A stretch of DNA of 64,000 nt, taken from contig JBBCKD010000027.1 of NCBI GenBank assembly GCA_037191015.1, positions 496,001 through 560,000 on the forward strand, written 5' to 3'. The translations under genes and the position numbers were made by a program. Positions 42,844 to 52,197 of this stretch are shown in pieces. The stretch is from Ravibacter sp037191015. Lineage in GTDB: Bacteria > Bacteroidota > Bacteroidia > Cytophagales > Spirosomataceae. The notes beneath the pieces were generated by a model, which was not told where the DNA came from, did not search any database, and saw only the letters and a list, made by a program, of their open reading frames with translations. Every line of letters starts with the position of its first letter. Within the stretch, counting starts at the first letter, position 1.

Positions 42844-45645
42844 TTGTTAGAACTGAAAAAAAACCTCTTTATTATATGGACCGGGTGCATACTTCTATTG
42901 CTTTCCGTTGACGCTCTTTCCCAGGGAAGTACCAGATCCGGAAGAGAACAAAAAAGAGAAACTCCCGCACCCGTCGATTCCAGCCTGATTGCTCCCGTTC
43001 GTCAGCCGGTCAGTTCCGGTGTCGCTGATTCGACCAGTGCGGGGAACATACGGGTATTGCCCAAAGATTCGGCCCGGGTCGACACCACAATAGGCGACCT
43101 CTCCACCACAGTGATATATACGGCCGAGGACTCCACCATTATGGAAGCAACCAAAAAGGAAGTGCACCTGTACGGCAATGCCTCCGTGACCTACGGCGAC
43201 ATCAACCTGAAAGCCTACTATATAAGGTTAAACTGGATATTGAACGAGGTATATGCCATAGGCCGTGAAGACACGGCTACCAAAAAAATGGTAGAGGAAC
43301 CGATATTCCAGGAAGGGCCGAACACCTACAATACGAAAGAAATACGCTATAATTTCAAGACAAAAAAAGGGATCATCAAGGGGATCATCACGCAGGAAGG
43401 CGACGGCAATATCCGCGGCCAAAGGGTGAAGAAAGACAGCCTGAACAACTTCTACCTGGCCAAGGCCATTTACACCACCTGTAACCTGGAGCACCCCCAT
43501 TTCTATATCAATGCGCCCAAAATAAAGCTGGTTGAGAAAAAGCAGGTGGTCTCCGGCCTGTTTAACCTCGTCATTGCCGACGTGCCGCTGCCTCTCGGGC
43601 TGCCTTTCGGCTTTTTCCCACTACCCAAAAATAAGGAGGCAGGCACTTCAGGGATCCTTTTCCCCTCCTACGGCGAAGATGCGGTAAGGGGGTTCTACCT
43701 GCGCGAAGGCGGATATTACTTTGCCATTAACGAATACGTGAATGCCTCAGTCACCGGCCAGTTCTACACCAGCGGCAGCTGGGGGATCGGGGTTACCACG
43801 AACTACATCAGCCGCTATAAATACAACGGTAACTTCAGCCTGCGCTTCAACCGGAACCGGTCCGGGGACGAGGTAAAGAAAATCCTGAAAAGCGATATCA
43901 GGAACGATTTCAAGCTGACCTGGTCGCACACCCCCAAACCCAGGGGAAGCTCGACCTTTTCGGCCAACGTGAACATAGGGAGCGACAGCTACAACAGCCT
44001 GAACGCCGCCGATATCAATACTTATATCTCTAACACTGCAAGCTCCTCGGTACAGTATAACAAGACCTTCGGTTCTTTTGCCCGTGCCGGGGCCAGCCTG
44101 CGCGTCAACCAGAATTTCGGAGAAATAGACCCTACCACCCAGATCAGGAAAAACGGTACTACCAATGTCGCTACCGATTTCAACTTCGGTGTCAACCAGT
44201 TCTCCCCGTTTACGATCGGCGGGCAGGCCAGGGGCAGATGGTATGAAAGCTTTCGCCTGGGGATGGATTTCAGCGGTAACTACGGGGTCAGCAATACCCT
44301 TTCCGCTATTGACACCTCTTATGCCTCCCTCAGGTTTATTGTCGACAATCCTATCGATCCCAACAGGCTCGTGCAGCAGGTACTGCCCATAGGAGGCAAC
44401 ATACCCATCATACTGGAGAACGGGAACTTCCAGGGCCGGTACTCCATCCCTATCTCCCTGCCCAACATGAAGCTGCTGAAGCATATCAACGTCACCCCGA
44501 GCGTGTCGTTCCAGGGAGAATTGTTCAACAGGTCTTATTCCTATACCTATATGGGCGACAACCGGGTCAGGATAGATACCACAAAAGCCGTTTATACCCA
44601 GTATTCCTATGCCTTCGGAGCCGGGATGAATACCCGTTTTTATGGTTTATTTCATGTAAGAAAAGGCAGGCTGGAGACGATCAGGCACACGGTGATCCCG
44701 AATGTCTCCTTCAGCTATACCCCCGATTTCTCCAGGAACAGCAGCTTCTACCAGGAGGTACAGATCAATGAAGAAGGCGATAAGCGGACCTTTTCCCGCT
44801 ATAAAAACCTGGTGACGGGCGGAAACGGAAAGGCTTCGGGGATGGTCAATTTCGGGCTGAATAACCAGTTCGAGATGAAGGTCCGCACCAAAAACGACAC
44901 CGCCGCCAACCAGTTCGAAAAAATTTCGCTGCTCGACAACCTGAGCATCGGGGGTAACTACAATCTCCTTGCCGACTCCCTCAACCTTTCCAATATCAGC
45001 CTGAATGCCAACACCCGCCTGGGCAAAAGCCTGAACATGAACTTCAACATGAACTTCGACCCTTATATCTATGAGCCTTTTGCGGGCTCGAAAACAGGTG
45101 TAAGGGTGAATAAATTTGCGGTTGCAAACGGACAGGGGATCGCGCGGCTCCAGAGCATGAACATCACGATGGGTACCAGCTTCAACCCGGCTTCCCGCAA
45201 GACCAATACCAGTCAGAACAGGCAAACTACCGGCGCTTCGGAAGAGCAGCTCGAATTTATAGACCAGAACCCGGACCTGTACGTGGATTTCAATATCCCC
45301 TGGAACATCAACATCAACTACAACTTCGGCTGGAACAAGACCGGTCTCGACGAATCCCGGACCATCCAGGCGCTGAACTTCAACGGCGATCTCAGCCTCA
45401 CGCCCAAATGGAAGATCACGGTCTCCTCCGGTTTCGACTTCGCCGCCCTCAGCCCGACCATCACGCAGCTGACCATTTACCGCGACCTCCATTGCTGGGA
45501 CATGAGCCTCAGTTGGACTCCCTATGCCGGAAGCTCGGTAAGGGCCAGCAACTACAACTTCACCCTGAAGGTAAAATCTTCTATCCTGCAGGATCTGAAA
45601 CTCACCAGGAGACGCTCATTCTACGATACCGGCGGATTTTACTAG
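42844..45645 (+). CDS. lptD: LPS-assembly protein LptD-like
   Basis: A 933-residue outer-membrane protein of the LptD/OstA type that inserts lipopolysaccharide into the outer leaflet. A signal sequence (FIIWTGCILLLLSVDALSQG) is followed by a low-complexity linker. An OstA-like jellyroll follows (about residues 98-230; EVHLYGNASVTYGDINLKAYYIRLNW and EVRYNFKTKKGIIKGI-like). A long beta-barrel with alternating aromatic strands runs to the end, which is LKLTRRRSFYDTGGFY. The only plausible start codon is TTG at 42844; no ATG lies before residue 100. Confidence 0.9.
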   Translation: MLELKKNLFIIWTGCILLLLSVDALSQGSTRSGREQKRETPAPVDSSLIAPVRQPVSSGVADSTSAGNIRVLPKDSARVDTTIGDLSTTVIYTAEDSTIMEATKKEVHLYGNASVTYGDINLKAYYIRLNWILNEVYAIGREDTATKKMVEEPIFQEGPNTYNTKEIRYNFKTKKGIIKGIITQEGDGNIRGQRVKKDSLNNFYLAKAIYTTCNLEHPHFYINAPKIKLVEKKQVVSGLFNLVIADVPLPLGLPFGFFPLPKNKEAGTSGILFPSYGEDAVRGFYLREGGYYFAINEYVNASVTGQFYTSGSWGIGVTTNYISRYKYNGNFSLRFNRNRSGDEVKKILKSDIRNDFKLTWSHTPKPRGSSTFSANVNIGSDSYNSLNAADINTYISNTASSSVQYNKTFGSFARAGASLRVNQNFGEIDPTTQIRKNGTTNVATDFNFGVNQFSPFTIGGQARGRWYESFRLGMDFSGNYGVSNTLSAIDTSYASLRFIVDNPIDPNRLVQQVLPIGGNIPIILENGNFQGRYSIPISLPNMKLLKHINVTPSVSFQGELFNRSYSYTYMGDNRVRIDTTKAVYTQYSYAFGAGMNTRFYGLFHVRKGRLETIRHTVIPNVSFSYTPDFSRNSSFYQEVQINEEGDKRTFSRYKNLVTGGNGKASGMVNFGLNNQFEMKVRTKNDTAANQFEKISLLDNLSIGGNYNLLADSLNLSNISLNANTRLGKSLNMNFNMNFDPYIYEPFAGSKTGVRVNKFAVANGQGIARLQSMNITMGTSFNPASRKTNTSQNRQTTGASEEQLEFIDQNPDLYVDFNIPWNININYNFGWNKTGLDESRTIQALNFNGDLSLTPKWKITVSSGFDFAALSPTITQLTIYRDLHCWDMSLSWTPYAGSSVRASNYNFTLKVKSSILQDLKLTRRRSFYDTGGFY

Positions 45646-45672
45646 CAGAAAAATCATTGCTGAGAAATTCCT

Positions 45673-45680
45673 TAACTTTG
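45673..45680 (+). promoter_or_regulatory. -7 box upstream of the epimerase
   Basis: TAACTTTG lies 43 bp before the TTG start at 45723. No TTG is found 19-21 bases upstream, so it is a half-match to the Bacteroidota promoter consensus. Confidence 0.38.
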
Positions 45681-45722
45681 GCAGCGGAAAAACTCCGGCT
45701 AAAAATTTAAAAGATCAGCGGC

Positions 45723-46721
45723 TTGAAAATTCTGGTAACGGGGGCAACCGGGCTCCTGGGCAGTACAATTACAAAACAGCTTCTTTTACAGGGCCATTCG
45801 GTGTCTGTGCTTTGCAGGCCGTCGTCCGACAGGAGCCTGCTGGAAGGTACCGAGCGGGAGCTGACCTGGGTTGAAGGTGATATCATGGACATTACAGGGC
45901 TGGAAAAAGCATTTTCCACGGTCGATATGGTCGTCCATACCGCTGCTATGGTTTCTTTTATACCCCGGCAGAAGAAGCTGATGCACAAGGTTAACGTGGA
46001 GGGAACCGCCAACGTAGTCAACGCATGCCTGTACAGCGGAGTCAAAAAGCTATGCCATATCAGCAGCGTAGCCGCCCTTGGGAGGCCGGAAGTACGTCAA
46101 AAAGGCTCGCGGGTACCGGTTGAAATAAACGAGGAGCAGCGCTGGACCGACAGCTCGTCGAACTCCAACTATGCCATTACCAAATACCACGCCGAACTGG
46201 AAGTGTGGCGGGGAATAGCGGAGGGTCTCAATGCGGTCATCCTGAACCCGTCGGTGATCCTGGGAGAAGGGGATTGGCATAAAAGCAGCACCAGGCTTTT
46301 TAAATATATTTATGATGAGAAGCCTTTTTATACCGACGGGCTGCTCAACTATGTGGACGTAGCCGACGTGAGCGAAGCAGCCTGCCGGCTTCTTATTTCG
46401 GATATATCCGGTGAGAGGTTTATTGTGAACGGAGGAACGATCCCATACCAGAAATTTTTCTCCGATACTGCGGCAGCTATGGGGAAGAAGGCGCCGCATC
46501 GGAAGGTAAGCCCTGTCCTGGCAGAGCTGGTATGGCGATTCGAAGCATTGAGGACTTTTCTAACCGGCAGCGCTCCTCTCCTGACCCGGGAAACAGCGCG
46601 TGCCGCCCAGCATCATTACCGGTTTAACGGGCAAAAGCTGTCGTCCGTAACCGGAATCGAATATCGTCGCCTGGAAGATACCCTGGACAGGATCGCCAAA
46701 AGTTTAAAGGGGGCAGTTTGA
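45723..46721 (+). CDS. NAD-dependent epimerase/dehydratase (SDR)
   Basis: A 332-residue extended short-chain dehydrogenase of the dihydroflavonol-4-reductase-like group. It has ILVTGATGLLGSTITKQLL (Rossmann), VVHTAAMVSF, HISSVAALGRPE and the catalytic YAITKYHAE (YxxxK). The start is TTG. The substrate is unknown; a sugar nucleotide is less likely than a small carbonyl compound. It is followed by the TPR gene, whose promoter straddles its stop codon. Confidence 0.9.
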   Translation: MKILVTGATGLLGSTITKQLLLQGHSVSVLCRPSSDRSLLEGTERELTWVEGDIMDITGLEKAFSTVDMVVHTAAMVSFIPRQKKLMHKVNVEGTANVVNACLYSGVKKLCHISSVAALGRPEVRQKGSRVPVEINEEQRWTDSSSNSNYAITKYHAELEVWRGIAEGLNAVILNPSVILGEGDWHKSSTRLFKYIYDEKPFYTDGLLNYVDVADVSEAACRLLISDISGERFIVNGGTIPYQKFFSDTAAAMGKKAPHRKVSPVLAELVWRFEALRTFLTGSAPLLTRETARAAQHHYRFNGQKLSSVTGIEYRRLEDTLDRIAKSLKGAV

Positions 46722-46748
46722 TTTTATTACGAAAACTGCCTAACTTTC
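46718..46748 (+). promoter_or_regulatory. Promoter of the TPR-protein gene
   Basis: TTG (46718-46720), 20 bases, TAACTTTC (46741-46748). It overlaps the stop codon of the epimerase gene. The spacer forms a possible 8-bp hairpin (GGCAGTTT with AAACTGCC). Confidence 0.6.
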
Positions 46749-46799
46749 TAAGGCCTCAGACAGCTAAATAAAGGGCATAACCTGTAAATCTTTTACCCG

Positions 46800-48203
46800 A
46801 TGAGTCAGGAATTTGACGAACGTAAAGATTTTTTAAAAGAAACTTTTCGCCGTTTTGAGCGAATGATGCAAACCGATGAAAAGTCTTTCTTCGAGCTGGA
46901 TATATATGAAAGAGCGCTGGAGCTCTACCTCGAAAAGGAGGATCTCGCCAGGGCGCTGAAAGTATGCAATATAGGCCTGGAGGAATACCCCTATTCTCTC
47001 GAACTGATGCTGGGAAAAGCAAATCTCCTGGCTGAACGAAGTGATTTTGACGCCGCCCTCGAAATACTGGAGCGTGCCTCGCTGTTTCACCCGGGCGATC
47101 CGGATACGCTGTTCACCCAGGCTTCCGTTTTTAACCTGATGGGAGAATACGAATCGGCAATTTCTCTTTTCAAAGACCTGCTTCACAGCCCGATCGACAG
47201 GGATGAAATATACTACCAGATCGGGCAGGCCTACCAGAACTGGGAAAAGTATGAGGAGGCGATTGCCTATTACAAGCGCTCCATCGCCATCAACCTCAAC
47301 AATGAGCCTGCCCTTTACGAGCTGGCCCACTGCCTCGACATTGTAGGGAAACTGGAAACCCATCTTGACTACTACCAGGAGCTTGTCAACCGCGACCCGT
47401 TTTCATATCTCGCCTGGTACAACCTGGGGATCGCCTTCAGCAAGCTGGAAAAATATGAAGACGCTGTAAATGCCTACGAGTATGCAACACTGATCAAGGA
47501 AGACTTCGCTTCCGCGTACTTCAACCTGGGGAATTCCTATATGAATATGCAGGCTTTTGAGCTGGCAATCCCCAATTATATGAAGGTAGTCGCGGAAGAG
47601 GGCCCCCAACCGGAAACTTACTGCTGCATAGGCACCTGCTACGAAAAGCTCGGGAAGCTCGAAAAGGCCATTGAATACTACCAGAAAGCCGTGAAGCTCG
47701 ACGAGCAGTGGGATGACGGCTGGTTTGGGCTTGGGATCTGCATGGGTGAGCTGGAAAGATGGTACGAAGCTGTAGGCTTTATCAGGAAAGCTATAAAAGT
47801 TTCGGAGCTCAATCCCGACTACTGGCTTGCCCTCGCCGAGATGGAATTCAAGCTAGGCAATATGGCTTCATCCCTGGAGGCTTTCGAGAAGTCTGTCGAA
47901 ATAGAACCTTCCAACCCCGATGTGTGGCTTAAATGGTCGTATGCGCATTTCGAGCAGGGGAACCACGGCAGGGCGCTGGAGCTTATCCAGGCCGCTATCG
48001 ACGACATGCCCGACGAAGCCGATCTCTATTACCGGGCTGCAGCCTATCTTATCCAGACAGGCGAGTACCGCGAAGCCCTGCTCCACCTGGAGATAGCGCT
48101 TACGCTCGACTACGACGCTCATATCCAGCTCTACGACTTTTTCCCTGACCTGGAAAAGCAGAAGGCCCTTTTCAGGATCATAGAGCAGTATAAGACGAAG
48201 TAA
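46800..48203 (+). CDS. Cytoplasmic tetratricopeptide-repeat protein
   Basis: A 467-residue protein with no signal peptide, built of about 12 TPRs. Examples are EIYYQIGQAYQNWEKYEEAIAYYKRSIAINLNN, FSYLAWYNLGIAFSKLEKYEDAVNAYEYATLIKED, and EPSNPDVWLKWSYAHFEQGNHGRALELIQAAIDDM. Unlike the caspase TPRs (6656-8353), the repeats are divergent, as in old and conserved proteins. Family members occur widely in Bacteroidota; role unknown. It converges with udk. Confidence 0.88.
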   Translation: MSQEFDERKDFLKETFRRFERMMQTDEKSFFELDIYERALELYLEKEDLARALKVCNIGLEEYPYSLELMLGKANLLAERSDFDAALEILERASLFHPGDPDTLFTQASVFNLMGEYESAISLFKDLLHSPIDRDEIYYQIGQAYQNWEKYEEAIAYYKRSIAINLNNEPALYELAHCLDIVGKLETHLDYYQELVNRDPFSYLAWYNLGIAFSKLEKYEDAVNAYEYATLIKEDFASAYFNLGNSYMNMQAFELAIPNYMKVVAEEGPQPETYCCIGTCYEKLGKLEKAIEYYQKAVKLDEQWDDGWFGLGICMGELERWYEAVGFIRKAIKVSELNPDYWLALAEMEFKLGNMASSLEAFEKSVEIEPSNPDVWLKWSYAHFEQGNHGRALELIQAAIDDMPDEADLYYRAAAYLIQTGEYREALLHLEIALTLDYDAHIQLYDFFPDLEKQKALFRIIEQYKTK

Positions 48204-48220
48204 GGGGATTGATCCTGCCA

Positions 48221-48856
48221 TTACCTGGCAGCTATCGCGATCTTTTCCTTCAGGTAGGTAAGGATCACCTCAAGCGCCACATCAAAATTGGTATTGTTAT
48301 TGACCACGATATCGGCGGCAGAACGCTGGGGTTTTATAAAGGCCTCATAGGTCGGCGCTACGTGGTATTCCCATCGGTAGAGCACATCGGCCAGGTCGTA
48401 TCCCCGTTCGTCATTATCCCGCTTGATCCTTCGCTTTATTTTAAGGTGCTCCTTCGCATCCACGAAAATCTTCAGGTCTATCTGCTCCGCCACGTCGGGA
48501 TAATAGTAGATAAATAAGCCCTCGACCACAATGACAGGTCTTGGAAATAGCTTAACCAGCTTCGGCACTACACCGGGATTATTGAATGTGTATTCCTGCA
48601 GCTCCACCGGCACGCCGCGTTTCAATGCAGCAATGTGGGCTGCAAAACGGGCATGATCGATCGTCTCGGGCAGATCGAAGTTTTCGATACCGTTGCTGTC
48701 TTTGGGTATTTCGCGGATTGGCCGGTAATAATCGTCCTGCGAAATCCGGCAAACTCCTTCCTCCGGCAATTCCTCTATGAGCTTATTCATCAGAAAGGTC
48801 TTACCGGATGCGCTTCCACCGGTAATCCCGACCACAAAGTGCTTATTTTCACTCAT
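48221..48856 (-). CDS. udk: Uridine kinase
   Basis: A 211-residue P-loop kinase of pyrimidine salvage. The Walker A motif is GITGGSASGKTFLMN (about 10-24), and FDLPETIDHARFAAHIAALKRG and VIVVEGLFIYYYPDVAEQIDLKIFVDA are typical for uridine/cytidine kinases. Start is ATG at 48856 (MSENKH); an upstream TTG frame extension to 48892 is unlikely to be used. Confidence 0.93.
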   Translation of the reverse strand: MSENKHFVVGITGGSASGKTFLMNKLIEELPEEGVCRISQDDYYRPIREIPKDSNGIENFDLPETIDHARFAAHIAALKRGVPVELQEYTFNNPGVVPKLVKLFPRPVIVVEGLFIYYYPDVAEQIDLKIFVDAKEHLKIKRRIKRDNDERGYDLADVLYRWEYHVAPTYEAFIKPQRSAADIVVNNNTNFDVALEVILTYLKEKIAIAAR

Positions 48857-48866
48857 TACAAGTAAC

Positions 48867-51800
48867 CTATCGCTTAATAAGCACTTCGTCAAAATTCATA
48901 ACCGTACCTGCTACGACGGTGTAGGCAGCCAGGCGCCCGGGCTCCAGCTTCGGATTGCAGGGAGCTTCCCCGACCGATAACAGCTGTTTTGCCTTCAATG
49001 GCTTGCTTCTGAACTCCGCTTCTTCATTGCTGTACAGCTCCGAAAGTATTTTCAGCTCGGCCGGAGAAGGGTCACGGCCTGCCAGGCTTTTGAAAAAATA
49101 CCTGAGAATGGCGTCAGTATTGCCGCCGAGCTTTTCATCCTCCATCGCTCTCTGCGCCAGAGCCCGCGAGGCTTCCACAAACTGGGGATCGTTGAGCGTC
49201 ACCAGGGCCTGCAACGGCGTGCTCGTCTTCTGACGTTTAACACTACAAAAATGACGTTCCGCCGCATCGAAATTCAACATCATCGGAGGCGGGGCACTCC
49301 GTTTCCAATAGGTATACATGCTCCTTCTATAGAGGCTGTCGCCGGTGCTGCGTACATATTTAACAGCGTTCCTAGTCGCAAGCGCCTCCCAGATCCCGTC
49401 GGGTTGATACGGGTATACGCCCGGTCCGCCGACTGTCCTGACGAGCAGGCCTCCGGAAACAAGCGCATTGTCCCTGATCTGCTCCGCACTTACCCTGACC
49501 GCCTGGCTGCGGCTATACAGTCTATTGTCGGGGTCTGTTTTACCGGTTTCCGGCGATACAACCGACGACTGGCGGTAGGTAGCCGACATAACCATCAGCT
49601 TATGAAGCTCCTTCACATTCCAGCCCGAACTCCTGAATCGCGCCGAAAGCCAGTCCAGCAGCTCGGGATGAGTAGGTAATTCGCCCTGGTTTCCGAAATC
49701 TTCCGTCGTCTTGACGAGCCCTCTGCCGAATACCTCCTGCCAGAAGCGATTCACAGTGACCCGGACAAAAAGAGGATGGTCGGGATGCAGGAGCCACCTG
49801 GCCAGCCCAAGCCTGTTTTTCGGATATTCCGCCGGTATTTTAAAGAACTGCCCGGGTGTATCGGCGCTGACCTCATAATCGGGGGCGTCATAAACGCCTC
49901 TCTTCAGAAGGTAAGTTTTCCTTGGATACTTCCGCTCCTTCATCACCATGACGTCCGGCTGGTTGTTAAGAATGTTGGTTTCCTCTTCAATAGCGGCCCG
50001 AAATTCTTTTAAAGCAGCCCCGTAGCCTGCGTCATAGTTTTCGAGGAAATACTGGTGAAGCCACTCCATCGCCTGGTCATCCCTTTTGTCTGCCAGCGCA
50101 ACCTCCATTTCATTCTTACCGTTAAAAAGGCCACTGATTTCCAACGCGTTAAGTGAACGGGAATAAATCCTCAGCTCGTCAACTTCAAAATCCTTGGTAT
50201 ACTGATCCGCCAACCTGCCGATCAGCATGTCGCTCATCCCCCAGTTGGAGTTCTTCTTGCCGTGCAACAGGCTCTGGTTCAGGGCGTCGTTCATTATAAT
50301 GACAGGCATCGGCCTGCCGTTGAGATACATTTTTGCCCCCCTGGCGCGGCTGAGCCCGTCGTAGGAAACGGCTAGATGAACCCACTCGCCAAGCGGCACC
50401 TTTTCTTTCGAAATCAGCTCTATCGAATTTTCAGGCCATACGTTGCTCAGGGTAAAGCGGAAAGTCCCGTCTTCCTCCCTGAAAACATTCCAGCCGCGAT
50501 AGCCGTTGAAAACACCGTTTGATTTATGGATCAGTGACCCTACGGTACCTTCATCATGCAGCTTCAGCCAGACACTGACCGTAAACGGCTCATGCCGTTC
50601 GTACCAGCCTACGGGTTTCGGAAAACGAATTGCATTTTCACCGAAAATGTACCTGGATTTCCCGAACTTCCCTTCCTTTATAGCAGCAACCGACAGGCTG
50701 TCGTCACCTTCCACACGGGCTGTATCCTTTGAGACCGCCGAATTGACAAGCTTCCTGGGAGCAGTATCGTCAAATTTGTAATACCCGGTCAGTCCCTCGG
50801 AAAACGAAACCAGCGAGTCTTTTTGCTGCGGTAAAGTCTTCAGCCATTTCTCAAAATCAGGCCTGGAAGACTTCCTTATCTCATTTCTCTTCTTTTGAGC
50901 GTTCAGCTTTACCTGGGTCAGCTCTCTCAGGCGCTTCTCTGCGTCGGGCGCAGGAAGAACGATGGTGGGGCTGGCTTCGCCGTTATAGGGAATCTGTCCG
51001 TTTTCGTTATTATTATTGAAAAAGGCATACAAAGAAAAATAGTCTTTCTGGCTCACCGGGTCATATTTATGATCGTGGCAGCGGGCGCATTCGGTAGTCA
51101 GCCCCAGGAAGACCGCGCCGAAGGTATTGACCCTGTCTGAAACGTATTCATTCCTGTATTCTTCAGGCACGATCCCTCCCTCCTGGCTTTGCTGGTGATT
51201 CCTGTTGAAAGCTGTGGCAAGCATCATATCGCCCGAGGGGTTTGGTAGCAGGTCGCCCGCAAGCTGCCAGGTAATGAAACGGTCAAAAGGCATGTTCTGG
51301 TTAAAAGACCGGATCACCCAGTCGCGGTAGGGCCACATGGTCCGCGGGCCGTCATCCTGGTATCCGTGCGTATCGGCATACCTTGCCAGATCGAGCCAGG
51401 GTACGGCGCGGTGCTCCCCATAGTGACTGGAGGCAAGCAGCCGGTCGACTACTTTTTCATAGGCATCAGGGCTTTTATCGTTCAGAAAGGCATCTATTTC
51501 TCCGGGAGTAGGCGCCAGGCCCGTAAGATCCAGGTAAACCCTCCGGAGAAGCGTATGCTTTTCTGCTTCCGGCGCAGGCTTCAGCCCGACCTTTTCCAGC
51601 CCTGACAATACAAACCGGTCGATTTCATTTCTGACCCAGCCCGTATTCTTTACTTCAGGGACGGCCGGTTCCGTTACTTTTACAAATGCCCAGTGCGGCT
51701 TGTACCCGGCACCCTGCTCTATCCACCTGATCAAAACCGCCTTTTCCTCTGAAGTAAGTTCCAGGTGCGACTCCGGCGTAGGCATCACCTTTTCAGGGTC

Positions 51801-52133
51801 GGTGCTCAGTATCCGTTTTACAAGCTCACTTTTATAGGTATTCCCGGGAACAATAGCGCGAAGGCCGCTTTCCTCATTTTTTGCCAGCGCCGATACTTCC
51901 TCGTCGAGCCGCAGGCCCGCCTGGCGCTTATTCTGATCAGGTCCGTGACAGGCAAAACAGCGATCCGACAAAATGGGTTTTACATGCAGCGTATAGTCCA
52001 CTTTCTCAGGCACCACGGCCATTACTTCAGAGATATCCGAAGGCAGGTCGGCAGAACGCCTGCATCCGGGTGCCAGCAGGATCACCGCACCAACAACGTA
52101 GATAGACCAGATTTTAGACATTAACTTTAACAT
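48867..52133 (-). CDS. Planctomycete-type cytochrome c lipoprotein (PSCyt1/PSCyt2-DUF1553)
   Basis: A 1088-residue lipoprotein (lipobox LAPGC at Cys24). A PSCyt1 domain with a single haem-type motif CFACH (about 59-63) precedes a DUF1549 domain (VRNEIDRFVLSGLEKVGLKPAP, about 166-390). A LamG-like carbohydrate-binding-like region follows (about 460-660; TGYYKFDDTAPRKLVNSAV). DUF1553 forms the C-terminus (about 770-1050), including HPDHPLFVRVTVNRFWQEVFGRGLV. In Planctomycetes and some Bacteroidota such proteins are paired with DUF1501 sulfatase-like proteins and act in extracytoplasmic oxidative carbohydrate breakdown. Here the expected downstream partner is missing. Confidence 0.93.
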   Translation of the reverse strand: MLKLMSKIWSIYVVGAVILLAPGCRRSADLPSDISEVMAVVPEKVDYTLHVKPILSDRCFACHGPDQNKRQAGLRLDEEVSALAKNEESGLRAIVPGNTYKSELVKRILSTDPEKVMPTPESHLELTSEEKAVLIRWIEQGAGYKPHWAFVKVTEPAVPEVKNTGWVRNEIDRFVLSGLEKVGLKPAPEAEKHTLLRRVYLDLTGLAPTPGEIDAFLNDKSPDAYEKVVDRLLASSHYGEHRAVPWLDLARYADTHGYQDDGPRTMWPYRDWVIRSFNQNMPFDRFITWQLAGDLLPNPSGDMMLATAFNRNHQQSQEGGIVPEEYRNEYVSDRVNTFGAVFLGLTTECARCHDHKYDPVSQKDYFSLYAFFNNNNENGQIPYNGEASPTIVLPAPDAEKRLRELTQVKLNAQKKRNEIRKSSRPDFEKWLKTLPQQKDSLVSFSEGLTGYYKFDDTAPRKLVNSAVSKDTARVEGDDSLSVAAIKEGKFGKSRYIFGENAIRFPKPVGWYERHEPFTVSVWLKLHDEGTVGSLIHKSNGVFNGYRGWNVFREEDGTFRFTLSNVWPENSIELISKEKVPLGEWVHLAVSYDGLSRARGAKMYLNGRPMPVIIMNDALNQSLLHGKKNSNWGMSDMLIGRLADQYTKDFEVDELRIYSRSLNALEISGLFNGKNEMEVALADKRDDQAMEWLHQYFLENYDAGYGAALKEFRAAIEEETNILNNQPDVMVMKERKYPRKTYLLKRGVYDAPDYEVSADTPGQFFKIPAEYPKNRLGLARWLLHPDHPLFVRVTVNRFWQEVFGRGLVKTTEDFGNQGELPTHPELLDWLSARFRSSGWNVKELHKLMVMSATYRQSSVVSPETGKTDPDNRLYSRSQAVRVSAEQIRDNALVSGGLLVRTVGGPGVYPYQPDGIWEALATRNAVKYVRSTGDSLYRRSMYTYWKRSAPPPMMLNFDAAERHFCSVKRQKTSTPLQALVTLNDPQFVEASRALAQRAMEDEKLGGNTDAILRYFFKSLAGRDPSPAELKILSELYSNEEAEFRSKPLKAKQLLSVGEAPCNPKLEPGRLAAYTVVAGTVMNFDEVLIKR

Positions 52134-52197
52134 ACTTATCCAAAAACTCCGGCAAAAAACACTACTTTAGCCGTCGCATAAAAATACGATAAAAGTT

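Noticed and set aside
48857..48892. TTG-started extension of uridine kinase
   Set aside because: The normal udk N-terminus begins at the ATG 48856; the extension is not conserved-looking.
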